Source of the DNA: Bacillota bacterium
Lineage (GTDB): Bacteria; Bacillota_I; Bacilli_A; Izemoplasmatales; UBA1188
Length of the DNA: 39,012 nucleotides
Reading direction: 5' to 3'
Assembly: GCA_023410715.1 (NCBI GenBank)
Contig: JAEYPN010000005.1
Coordinates: 1-39,012 of the forward strand
This document shows positions 1-6,329 of the stretch, in pieces; the first letter of the stretch is position 1; the number at the start of each line of letters is the position of its first letter. Below the pieces are notes generated by a model. That model was not told the origin of the DNA. It saw only the letters and a list, made by a program, of their open reading frames with translations, and did not search any database. Position numbers and translations under genes: made by a program.

Positions 1-1
1 A

Positions 2-133
2 CGTTGGGGAGAAACTGATGACTTAGTAGGGCCAGCAATTTTCTTAGCATCTGATGCATCAAATTTTGTTAATGGTCATATCTTATATGTCGATGGTGGT
101 ATTTTGGCTTATATTGGCAAACAACCACAATAA
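2..133 (+). CDS. kduD: KduD / gluconate 5-dehydrogenase-type SDR, C-terminal part (5' end outside window)
   Basis: The last 43 codons of a short-chain dehydrogenase/reductase enter from the left edge and stop at TAA 131-133. The tail reads RWGETDDLVGPAIFLASDAS, then an NGH segment and VDGGILAYIGKQPQ. This is the conserved SDR C-terminus and closely resembles KduD, which reduces 2,5-diketo-3-deoxygluconate to 2-keto-3-deoxygluconate (KDG) with NAD(P)H in the cytoplasm. The related gluconate 5-dehydrogenase (IdnO/Gno, or DhuD of streptococci) has a very similar tail and cannot be excluded from this fragment. KDG kinase and KduI at the other end of the window favour the uronate role. The catalytic Tyr-Lys and the Rossmann fold lie outside the window. 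Confidence 0.8.
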   Translation, partial: RWGETDDLVGPAIFLASDASNFVNGHILYVDGGILAYIGKQPQ

Positions 134-282
134 AGAAAGTTGAATTTTATTTACATCTTAAAAACTTTAAACTATTCTATTCTTAAGTATTGTCTTACCT
201 GATACAATGGATCTTTATTCACCAATAACTAGCCTTTCAACTATTAAACCCTATAAATTTCTAGGATTTAATTTTGTATAAT

Positions 283-325
283 AAAACTAAGAGTTAATGA
301 CAAGATATCTCTTGGTTTTTTAATA
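283..325 (+). terminator. Rho-independent terminator after kduD
   Basis: AAAACTAAGAG (283-293) pairs with CTCTTGGTTTT (309-319) with one G.U pair and runs into T residues. It would end the kduD transcript. The stretch 134-282 holds no gene that I can support. Confidence 0.65.
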
Positions 326-337
326 TTTTATATTAAT

Positions 338-366
338 TTGCAAATGATAATGTAATGGGGTATAAT
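338..366 (+). promoter_or_regulatory. Candidate sigma-A promoter for the XRE regulator
   Basis: TTGCAA (338-343) and TATAAT (361-366) are separated by 17 bp, upstream of the regulator at 512. A second TATAAT lies at 469-474 but has no good -35 box. The leader from the first promoter would be about 140 nt and would contain the palindrome at 432-445. Confidence 0.5.
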
Positions 367-431
367 TTATATAGTTAAAAATTATTTTTTTAATGAATTT
401 CCACCATAAGTAACTATAAGTTGCGTAATTT

Positions 432-445
432 CCAACTCGAGTTGG
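432..445. promoter_or_regulatory. 14-bp perfect palindrome, candidate operator
   Basis: CCAACTCGAGTTGG is a perfect inverted repeat with no spacer. It lies just upstream of the TATAAT at 469-474 and about 65 bp before the regulator's start codon. The position fits an autoregulatory site for the XRE protein that follows. That role is inferred from position only. Confidence 0.45.
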
Positions 446-511
446 TAGTGTGCAACCAAGAAGTTTAGTATAATTTTGGTAAAGATTTTAATTAACTAGG
501 AGGAAATAAAC

Positions 512-1474
512 ATGATTTTAGCCGATAAGATTTTAGCATTAAGAAAGAAGAATGGTTGGTCACAAGAAGAACTTGCTGATAAACTAAATGTATCAAGACA
601 ATCCATATCAAAATGGGAAGGAGCTATAGCTATTCCTGATATTAGTAAAATAATTGAAATGGGCAAAATATTTGGTGTTACAACAGATTACTTGTTAAAA
701 GATGATATTGAAGAAACAATTTATTCAAATGATGATGACGCAAATGTAAGAAAGATTAATTTAGATACAGCTAATAGTTATTTAAAGGCTTCTAAAACCT
801 TTAATAAACAAGTAGGGCTTGGCGCATCTCTTTGTATAATATCACCAATTTTATTAATTATCCTTTCTGCTCTTACAGAATATAGCACCAAGGTAACTGA
901 AAAATTTGCGGTAAGCATGGGTTTATCAGTATTATTTTTATTAGTATGTTTAGCAGTAGCGTTATTTATTGTTTCTGATAGTATGATGAAGAAGTATAGT
1001 TTTATAAATAAAGAAAAGTTTGAACTAGAATATGGTGTAGATAGTATTGTTAAAGAAAGAAGAGAAAACTTTATACCAAAGTTTAATTATTTATTGATCT
1101 TAGCAATTTCATTAATTATTCTAGGTGTTTTACCACTCGTCATCTCCGCAATTTATGATGCATCAGGAATGGTAATAATTTCAATGGTTGGTTTATTATT
1201 ATTTATTGTATCAATTGCGACTACAATAATAATTAATATTGTTGGTATTAAATCAAGCTTTGATCGTTTGTTATGTGAAGGTGAATTTGAAAATAAAAAA
1301 GTTCTTGAAAATACTAAAGAAGAAAAAATATCAAATTTTTACTGGCCATTAATTGTCGCTATCTATTTAGCTTGGAGTTTTATTTCACGTGATTGGCATA
1401 TAACATGGATTGTTTGGCCAGTTGCTAGTTTAATTTTTGCGGCCATTAGTTCAATTATTAAAACAGAGAATTAA
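512..1474 (+). CDS. Membrane-anchored XRE-family transcriptional regulator
   Basis: A 320-residue protein with an N-terminal HTH_3/XRE DNA-binding domain (about residues 5-62; SQEELADKLNVSRQSISKWE is the classic helix-turn-helix core). Several hydrophobic segments follow (about 103-120, 132-152, 193-215, 221-245) and a Trp-rich C-terminal pair (about 280-315). It should sit in the cytoplasmic membrane with the HTH in the cytoplasm, as a one-component regulator. The signal and targets are unknown. The start is well supported by AGGAGGAAATAAACATG. It is transcribed alone: terminators lie upstream (283-325) and downstream (1505-1532). A palindrome at 432-445 suggests autoregulation. The family is common in Bacillota, often without an assigned role. 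Confidence 0.85.
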   Translation: MILADKILALRKKNGWSQEELADKLNVSRQSISKWEGAIAIPDISKIIEMGKIFGVTTDYLLKDDIEETIYSNDDDANVRKINLDTANSYLKASKTFNKQVGLGASLCIISPILLIILSALTEYSTKVTEKFAVSMGLSVLFLLVCLAVALFIVSDSMMKKYSFINKEKFELEYGVDSIVKERRENFIPKFNYLLILAISLIILGVLPLVISAIYDASGMVIISMVGLLLFIVSIATTIIINIVGIKSSFDRLLCEGEFENKKVLENTKEEKISNFYWPLIVAIYLAWSFISRDWHITWIVWPVASLIFAAISSIIKTEN

Positions 1475-1504
1475 TTTTAATTTATACATTAATAAATTGA
1501 TATT

Positions 1505-1532
1505 AGGGTAATTTAATTACCCTTTTATTTTT
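1505..1532 (+). terminator. Terminator of the XRE regulator gene
   Basis: AGGGTAAT (1505-1512), loop TTA, ATTACCCT (1516-1523), then a T-rich run. The 8-bp stem is perfect. Confidence 0.85.
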
Positions 1533-1661
1533 GGAAAAAAGACAAAAAAACTAATTAATATTTATTATTTATTTGCGTTATATGCACTTATAAATAAACC
1601 TAATATACGACTAAAAACATTATAAAAATTAACTTATAGTGTTACTTCGACATAAAGGGAC

Positions 1662-1690
1662 AAGCGCCAAATCAGGCGCTTATTTTGTTT
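1662..1690 (+). terminator. Second terminator-like hairpin between the regulator and the pilus operon
   Basis: AAGCGCC (1662-1668), loop AAATCA, GGCGCTT (1675-1681), followed by ATTTTGTTTTT. The G+C-rich stem stands out in this A+T-rich region. No gene is visible in 1533-1661, so it either insulates the pilus promoter or ends a short untranslated RNA. Confidence 0.75.
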
Positions 1691-1713
1691 TTATGAACAG
1701 CAAAAATAAGTTG

Positions 1714-1742
1714 TTGACACACATATTTTACTATGCTAGAAT
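1714..1742 (+). promoter_or_regulatory. Strong sigma-A promoter of the type IV filament operon
   Basis: TTGACA (1714-1719), 17-bp spacer, TAGAAT (1737-1742) preceded by TG at 1734-1735, which makes an extended -10. The next gene is the pilin at 1822, giving a leader of roughly 70-75 nt with an AAAGGGGGATT ribosome-binding region. No other clear promoter was found before the terminator at 10322, which suggests one transcript. Confidence 0.8.
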
Positions 1743-1821
1743 TAGGGTACTAACAAAGCAACATTTATTGGAAAAATTTGTTAAAATATTTTATGGAAAA
1801 TAAAAAGGGGGATTAAAAAAA

Positions 1822-2262
1822 ATGATGCAAAGTGTAGTAAAAAAAAGAAAAAAGGGATTTACGTTAGTTGAATTAGTAGTAGTTATTGCAATAATTGCCA
1901 TTCTATCAACGGTAGGTATTGTATCTTACACAGCAGTTATTAGTAAAGCAAAGGACTCTGCTTCAAAACAGGAGTTAGATCAATTACATTCTGCGATGGT
2001 GACAGATGCACTTACAAGAGATTTAACATTTGAATTTTCAAATGATGAATTTACATTTGAAACACCAAAAACAGATGTCGAAGTTGAAGAAGCAATTACT
2101 GCATGGATTGAGTCAGTTTATAATGATATTGAATTTAATTTAAATAAAGATCCAAGAAGTCTTGAAATTGTTGTTGAATTAACTGATAAAAAGGTAACAT
2201 TTAATTATGCTAACGATGGAGGTAAAGCAACAAAAGTATACACATTAATTTTACCAGATTAA
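1822..2262 (+). CDS. Type IV pilin / pseudopilin, likely major subunit
   Basis: A 146-residue prepilin. The type III signal KKRKKG/FTLVE gives cleavage after Gly12 and places the conserved Glu at mature position 5. A hydrophobic helix follows (VELVVVIAIIAILSTVGIVS), then an acidic soluble domain of about 100 residues. It would be processed by the prepilin peptidase at 4331, anchored in the membrane and assembled by PilC and PilB. It is the first gene after the strong promoter and the only small pilin with a normal Glu5 and a simple head, so it is the best candidate for the main filament subunit. An alternative start at the second Met (1825) would change little. The domain has no cysteine pair. 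Confidence 0.88.
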   Translation: MMQSVVKKRKKGFTLVELVVVIAIIAILSTVGIVSYTAVISKAKDSASKQELDQLHSAMVTDALTRDLTFEFSNDEFTFETPKTDVEVEEAITAWIESVYNDIEFNLNKDPRSLEIVVELTDKKVTFNYANDGGKATKVYTLILPD

Positions 2263-2357
2263 TTTTTTTTAAACCAAATAAAAAAGGGTGTTAAGTTTAT
2301 ATAGGATAAGCTATCTAATGAGTTAATCTGTTCTATATTAAATTTTTGTAAAATTAT

Positions 2358-2774
2358 ATGAAAAAAGGTATTGCTCTTATCGAGTTAGTTGTTTCAATCA
2401 CTATTTCATCTTTCTTACTTATAGTAATTGTAAGTCTAATGGTATTTTGTACATCTATATTAGACAAGCAGGAAGAAAACAAGAATCAATATGAAGATTT
2501 GGTGAATGTTGAACTTTATATTAAATCGTACATTGATAAATCTAAAACTATTGATGTAACCGATGATAAGATTTTAATTACTGATTTAGTAGAAATTCAA
2601 TTTGATAAAACAAAGAATGAGTTGATTTCTAATGATAAGGTTGTATATAAAACAAAAACAATTAATAATATTGTCTTTATAAAAACTAATTTATTAATTA
2701 TTGTTGAATTTCATGTTCAAAAAAAAGGTACAAATGAAAATGTAATCTATAAGTATAGTTATTTTAATTTGTAG
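2358..2774 (+). CDS. Minor pilin-like protein with a very short prepilin leader
   Basis: A 138-residue protein starting MKKG/IALIELVVSITISS. The leader is only four residues and cleavage after Gly4 leaves Glu at mature position 5. One hydrophobic helix (about residues 5-33) is followed by a charged soluble domain. It resembles GspJ/PilW-type minor pseudopilins in general form, but the subgroup cannot be assigned. The start has essentially no Shine-Dalgarno sequence (AAATTATATG), unlike most genes here, consistent with low expression of a minor subunit. The 95-nt gap after the first pilin holds no terminator. Confidence 0.75.
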   Translation: MKKGIALIELVVSITISSFLLIVIVSLMVFCTSILDKQEENKNQYEDLVNVELYIKSYIDKSKTIDVTDDKILITDLVEIQFDKTKNELISNDKVVYKTKTINNIVFIKTNLLIIVEFHVQKKGTNENVIYKYSYFNL

Positions 2775-2786
2775 AGGATAAAAAAA

Positions 2787-3581
2787 ATGAACAATAGACA
2801 AATAATAATGTATTATCAAAATCAGACACTTTTAAAGTTTAAAGCCCTAGATTTAGGTAATGATAATCATTTAATAATTGAATGTCAAAATGATTTAAAA
2901 AAAGCAGATGATGTTCAAAAAGTTATTAAAGAATATTTTACAGAACAAAATTTTACTTTACCTAAAGATGCCAAAATTATCTTTGATTCTAAACTAAATC
3001 TAAGTTATATTGTTAATTTGTCTAAAATGAATCGTTTTAAAGTGAAAAAGTCAGTTTATAAGGAGCTTGAATCAGTTTTTAATAATATAGATGATTATGA
3101 AGTTCTTATGAATATTCATTTTAACAAAAAGAATTATTTTAGTGTATATTGTAATTTGATTTTAAAGTCGGAATTAAAATATATTAAAGATATTTTAAAA
3201 AATTTAAAAATTAAAAATGTAGAAATAGTCTTAAAAAATGATTTATATAAAAAACATTTTTCTCAAAGTAATTATGTTACTTTTGAAAAAAGTGATCAAA
3301 ACGTTTTATTGGGTATGGGGAATAGTAATGATTATAAGTCTTTGTTAATTAAAGATTTTGATGAGTTTAAGTATAATCAAGCAATGAATATACTATTAAC
3401 TTATTTTGCATTAGACAAAGAAGAATTTGATAATTTACTATATTTTTATATTCAAATTGATGGTAATGATATTGAAAATTATAATGATTTAAAAAACATA
3501 ACAAATAATTTATCTATCGAAAAAATAGACTTCTTTTCACAAATAGTATCAAATGAATCTGGTACTAAAACAACAAAATAG
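2787..3581 (+). CDS. Possible divergent PilM-like assembly protein
   Basis: A 264-residue soluble protein with no signal peptide or membrane segment. It sits between minor pilin genes, where many type IV pilus operons carry pilM. Residues about 75-160 (KMNRFKVKKSVYKELESVFNN is inside this span) have the helix plus beta-hairpin rhythm of the PilM/SHS2 region, where a helix is followed by a segment describing the vmn-like strand and then ELKYIKDILKNLKIKNVEIV. I see no clear actin-fold phosphate motifs, so nucleotide binding is doubtful. If the call is right, it would be the cytoplasmic partner linking PilB/PilC to the inner-membrane complex, yet no PilN or PilO follows. Its assignment rests on context and weak pattern only. 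Ribosome site: GAGGATAAAAAAAATG. Confidence 0.4.
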   Translation: MNNRQIIMYYQNQTLLKFKALDLGNDNHLIIECQNDLKKADDVQKVIKEYFTEQNFTLPKDAKIIFDSKLNLSYIVNLSKMNRFKVKKSVYKELESVFNNIDDYEVLMNIHFNKKNYFSVYCNLILKSELKYIKDILKNLKIKNVEIVLKNDLYKKHFSQSNYVTFEKSDQNVLLGMGNSNDYKSLLIKDFDEFKYNQAMNILLTYFALDKEEFDNLLYFYIQIDGNDIENYNDLKNITNNLSIEKIDFFSQIVSNESGTKTTK

Positions 3582-3591
3582 GGCCAAAATT

Positions 3592-3966
3592 ATGAATAAA
3601 AGGGGCATGACATTAATTGAAGTCATAGTAACAATTACCATCTTAAGTATCGTGTTATCTGGACTTTTAACGTTATATTCATTTTTGATTAGTCTGCAGA
3701 TTAAAAGAGAAGACACCTGGAAAGCAACAAAGATTGTTGAAAATATTCATGCTGAATATTTAGCTAATCCAGAAATCTTTAATATCGGAAATGAAATAAT
3801 TTATTATTCAGATAACTTAGATGTTACAACAAAAGATAATTATTATTTTATTGTAGAATATGAACTGACAAAAGATAAAAATATTTATCATTTAGTAATT
3901 ATTAAATTAGTTTCAAAGGGGCATACACTCTATACAAATTTTGACTTAGGAGTGTGGTGCAAGTGA
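3592..3966 (+). CDS. Minor pilin (PilV/GspI-like)
   Basis: A prepilin of about 124 residues. The signal MNKRG/MTLIEVIVTITILS places cleavage after Gly5 and Glu at mature position 5; the start ATG at 3592 is chosen because it gives the normal short leader and follows TAGGGCC. Upstream in-frame starts at 3553 would overlap the preceding gene and add an odd leader. A hydrophobic helix of about 25 residues is followed by a soluble domain. Its gene ends in TGA overlapping the GTG start of the next gene, so translation is probably coupled. The exact minor-pilin class is not determinable by eye. Confidence 0.75.
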   Translation: MNKRGMTLIEVIVTITILSIVLSGLLTLYSFLISLQIKREDTWKATKIVENIHAEYLANPEIFNIGNEIIYYSDNLDVTTKDNYYFIVEYELTKDKNIYHLVIIKLVSKGHTLYTNFDLGVWCK

Positions 3967-4334
3967 AGAAAAATAACAAAGGATCAATATTAGGATTAAC
4001 AACAGTTGTAATCTTAGTTGTGACAATTCTTATTTCGGTTGTTGTGTTAATTGTATTAACTCAGTACAGCAGCACAGTCTCTAAATCTAAGAAAAAAGAA
4101 GCCCAAATTAAAATTCAAACAATTGCTCAAGAAGTTTATGTTAACTTAAAAAAAGATATTGCTATTAATAATGTTAAAGATGAATATGACATTACGACAT
4201 ATGGTAAAGTTATGGTAGAAGTTATAAATATTAATTCTGAAATAAATTATGAATTTGATCTAGTATTAAACAGTATTAAGATGCATGTTGAAGTTGGATA
4301 TAATGGAAGTTTGAAAGCGTGGGTAATATTATGA
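3963..4334 (+). CDS. PilX-like minor pilus component without Glu5
   Basis: About 123 residues, starting MKKNNKGSILGLTTVVILVV if GTG 3963 is used; AGGAG at 3948-3952 gives it a 10-nt spacer, better than the GTGs at 3954 and 3957. A basic leader ending in Gly is followed by one long hydrophobic helix (about residues 8-35) and a small soluble domain, as in PilX N-terminal proteins. The Glu at mature position 5, needed for assembly of ordinary pilins, is absent. It may therefore be a tip or priming subunit like GspK/PilX. It overlaps the gene before it (GTGA) and the prepilin peptidase gene after it (ATGATG), implying coupled translation. Confidence 0.6.
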   Translation: MKKNNKGSILGLTTVVILVVTILISVVVLIVLTQYSSTVSKSKKKEAQIKIQTIAQEVYVNLKKDIAINNVKDEYDITTYGKVMVEVININSEINYEFDLVLNSIKMHVEVGYNGSLKAWVIL

Positions 4335-5107
4335 TGTATGTACTATTTTTTATACTCGGAATTACTATAGGTAGTTATCTAAATGTCTTAGCTTACCGAA
4401 TTCCATTAGAGATAGAGACCTATAAAGGTGATTCCTTTTGCCCAAATTGTAAACAAAAAATTCATAAATATGATTTAATACCTGTATTAAGTTATATTAT
4501 TTTAAAAGGTAAATGTCGAAGATGCAAGGAAAAAATTTCAGTTTCATATCCAATAACAGAAATTATTGTTGGATTATTATATCTTTTTCTCTACTTAAGA
4601 TTTGGCTTAAGCATTGATCTAGTAATCTATTTAGTAATCTTCTCGGTTATGGTTGTTATTATTAAAATTGATTATGAACATAAATATATTCCTGATCGTT
4701 TTATAGTAATAATCTTAGTTTTTGGCCTATTATATACAATCTATCACAGTTTTAGTGATAAAAATGTTATTTGGGTAAATTTACTAGGATTAGCTCTTGG
4801 ATTTTTAATTTTGTTAATTATTAGATTTATCGGATATTATATCTATAAAAAGGAAGTAATGGGTTTTGGTGACATCAAGCTTTTAGCAGCTCTTGGATTT
4901 GTTGTTGGCTATAAGAAAATCATTTTAGTGTTCTTGCTTGGATGCCTTATAGCTTCTTTAGTAGAAGTAACACTAATGGCGCTAAAGGTCAAAAACAAGG
5001 AATCAGAGATTGCATTTGGACCATATTTAGTATATGGAGGAATGATTTCAATTTTTTATGGTCATGAACTTATTCAAGCTTATCTATCATTAGTCATGGG
5101 AGGATAA
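4331..5107 (+). CDS. pilD: Prepilin peptidase / N-methyltransferase (PilD/ComC family)
   Basis: About 258 residues, polytopic. The N-terminal cytoplasmic domain has the zinc-binding CxxC pair (Cys37-Cys40 and Cys62-Cys65). The two catalytic aspartates of the aspartyl peptidase are visible: Asp114 in the KIDYEHKYIPD segment and Asp181 in GFGDIK. It cleaves prepilin leaders after Gly and probably methylates the new N-terminus; both halves look complete. The start is taken at ATG 4331, which overlaps the upstream stop; GTG 4319 is possible. One peptidase for four or five substrates encoded around it is the expected arrangement. Residues about 3-25 and then 70-250 form the membrane core. Confidence 0.93.
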   Translation: MMYVLFFILGITIGSYLNVLAYRIPLEIETYKGDSFCPNCKQKIHKYDLIPVLSYIILKGKCRRCKEKISVSYPITEIIVGLLYLFLYLRFGLSIDLVIYLVIFSVMVVIIKIDYEHKYIPDRFIVIILVFGLLYTIYHSFSDKNVIWVNLLGLALGFLILLIIRFIGYYIYKKEVMGFGDIKLLAALGFVVGYKKIILVFLLGCLIASLVEVTLMALKVKNKESEIAFGPYLVYGGMISIFYGHELIQAYLSLVMGG

Positions 5108-5108
5108 A

Positions 5109-6323
5109 ATGCCTGTTTTTGAATATGTTGCAAAAGACTTTGATGGAAAAAAATTCTCTGGTGAGTTAGAGGCCAGCAATCTTACTGATTTAAAATTGCT
5201 CTTAAAGCGTGAAAATAAATTATTTGTATCAGCAAAAATTAAAAAGAACAAAAAACCAAATCTATTTTTCCAAGTTAGTTCTAAGGTCCCCACTCAAGAA
5301 ATTGTCTTGTTTATAAGACAACTCAGTGTAATGATTACTGCTGGAATTTCTGTTGAGGATTCAATCAGGACCATTGCTCTACAAACCACAAATAAAACAC
5401 TAAAAAACATTTTAATTAGTACTGAAGAAGAGTTATATAAAGGTTCATACTTTTCTGAGGCTCTAGGAAAATTTCCCCGTATTTTTCCCACATATTTTAG
5501 AAACATGATATATATTGGGGAAGCAAGTGGACAGTTACCTAAAGTTTTAGTAAGAGCAGCAGAATTTTATGAAAGAGATTCTAAAATGAAGAGAAAATCG
5601 AAAACAGCGATGATCTATCCAAGCTTTCTCTTCGTAGCTATAACTGCGGTATTTATATTTCTTATTACGTTTATTGTTCCAAGATTTGAAAAAACCCTCG
5701 GAACATTAGGTACAGAGTTACCTAAAATAACTTTAATTGTACTAGGATTAAGTAATTTTTTCCAAAATTATGGAGGATTTGTCTTAACTGGTTTAGTAGT
5801 TTTCTTATTTTTAATAGTTATTTGGTTTAGAACACCTTCCGGAAAACACTTTAAAGACTCAATGATGTTAAAAATACCAGTTATAAAAAACATAACCTAT
5901 TATCTTATAACCACAAGATTTTCGCGTGGGCTAGCAGTACTTGTAAGCAATGGGATGAATGTGATGGATTCCATCGAAATGATTGGTAAGCTAATGGATA
6001 ATGTTGTCTTTGAAAGTAAGTTTCAATATGTAGTTGATGAAATAAAAAGAGGTAAAAAAATTAATAAATCTTTGGATAATATGAATTTCTTTCCTAAAAT
6101 GCTAGTTGAGATGGTAAGCGTTGGAGAAAGCACCGGAAATTTAGGAGAAGTTCTAGAAATTACATCATCATACTATGATGAAAGACTTGAACAATCAATT
6201 TCAAGAGCTACTCAACTTTTAGAACCAATTATGATAGTATTTGCTGGATTATTAGTAGGATTTGTTGTATTATCGGTTTTTTTACCAATGATATCAGTCA
6301 TTAGCAGCGTTAATGGGGGGTGA
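5109..6323 (+). CDS. pilC: Type IV filament platform protein PilC (GspF family)
   Basis: A 404-residue inner-membrane protein with two T2SSF domains, about residues 65-190 (FIRQLSVMITAGISVEDSI) and 270-400 (FSRGLAVLVSNGMNVMDSIE), each followed by strong membrane segments (about 170-195, 218-240, 370-395). It is the platform on which PilB drives subunit addition. Full length and intact. The ATG at 5109 follows GGGAGGATAAA and is 1 nt after the peptidase stop. It ends N-G-G-stop in the run GGGGGGTGA, and the downstream PilB frame is the same frame, separated only by this UGA. Confidence 0.93.
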   Translation: MPVFEYVAKDFDGKKFSGELEASNLTDLKLLLKRENKLFVSAKIKKNKKPNLFFQVSSKVPTQEIVLFIRQLSVMITAGISVEDSIRTIALQTTNKTLKNILISTEEELYKGSYFSEALGKFPRIFPTYFRNMIYIGEASGQLPKVLVRAAEFYERDSKMKRKSKTAMIYPSFLFVAITAVFIFLITFIVPRFEKTLGTLGTELPKITLIVLGLSNFFQNYGGFVLTGLVVFLFLIVIWFRTPSGKHFKDSMMLKIPVIKNITYYLITTRFSRGLAVLVSNGMNVMDSIEMIGKLMDNVVFESKFQYVVDEIKRGKKINKSLDNMNFFPKMLVEMVSVGESTGNLGEVLEITSSYYDERLEQSISRATQLLEPIMIVFAGLLVGFVVLSVFLPMISVISSVNGG

Positions 6324-6329
6324 TTCCTT

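Noticed and set aside
6321..6323. UGA read as tryptophan, as in mycoplasmas
   Set aside because: Tryptophan is encoded by TGG in all recognised proteins, and other genes end at TGA in overlap junctions with intact next genes.
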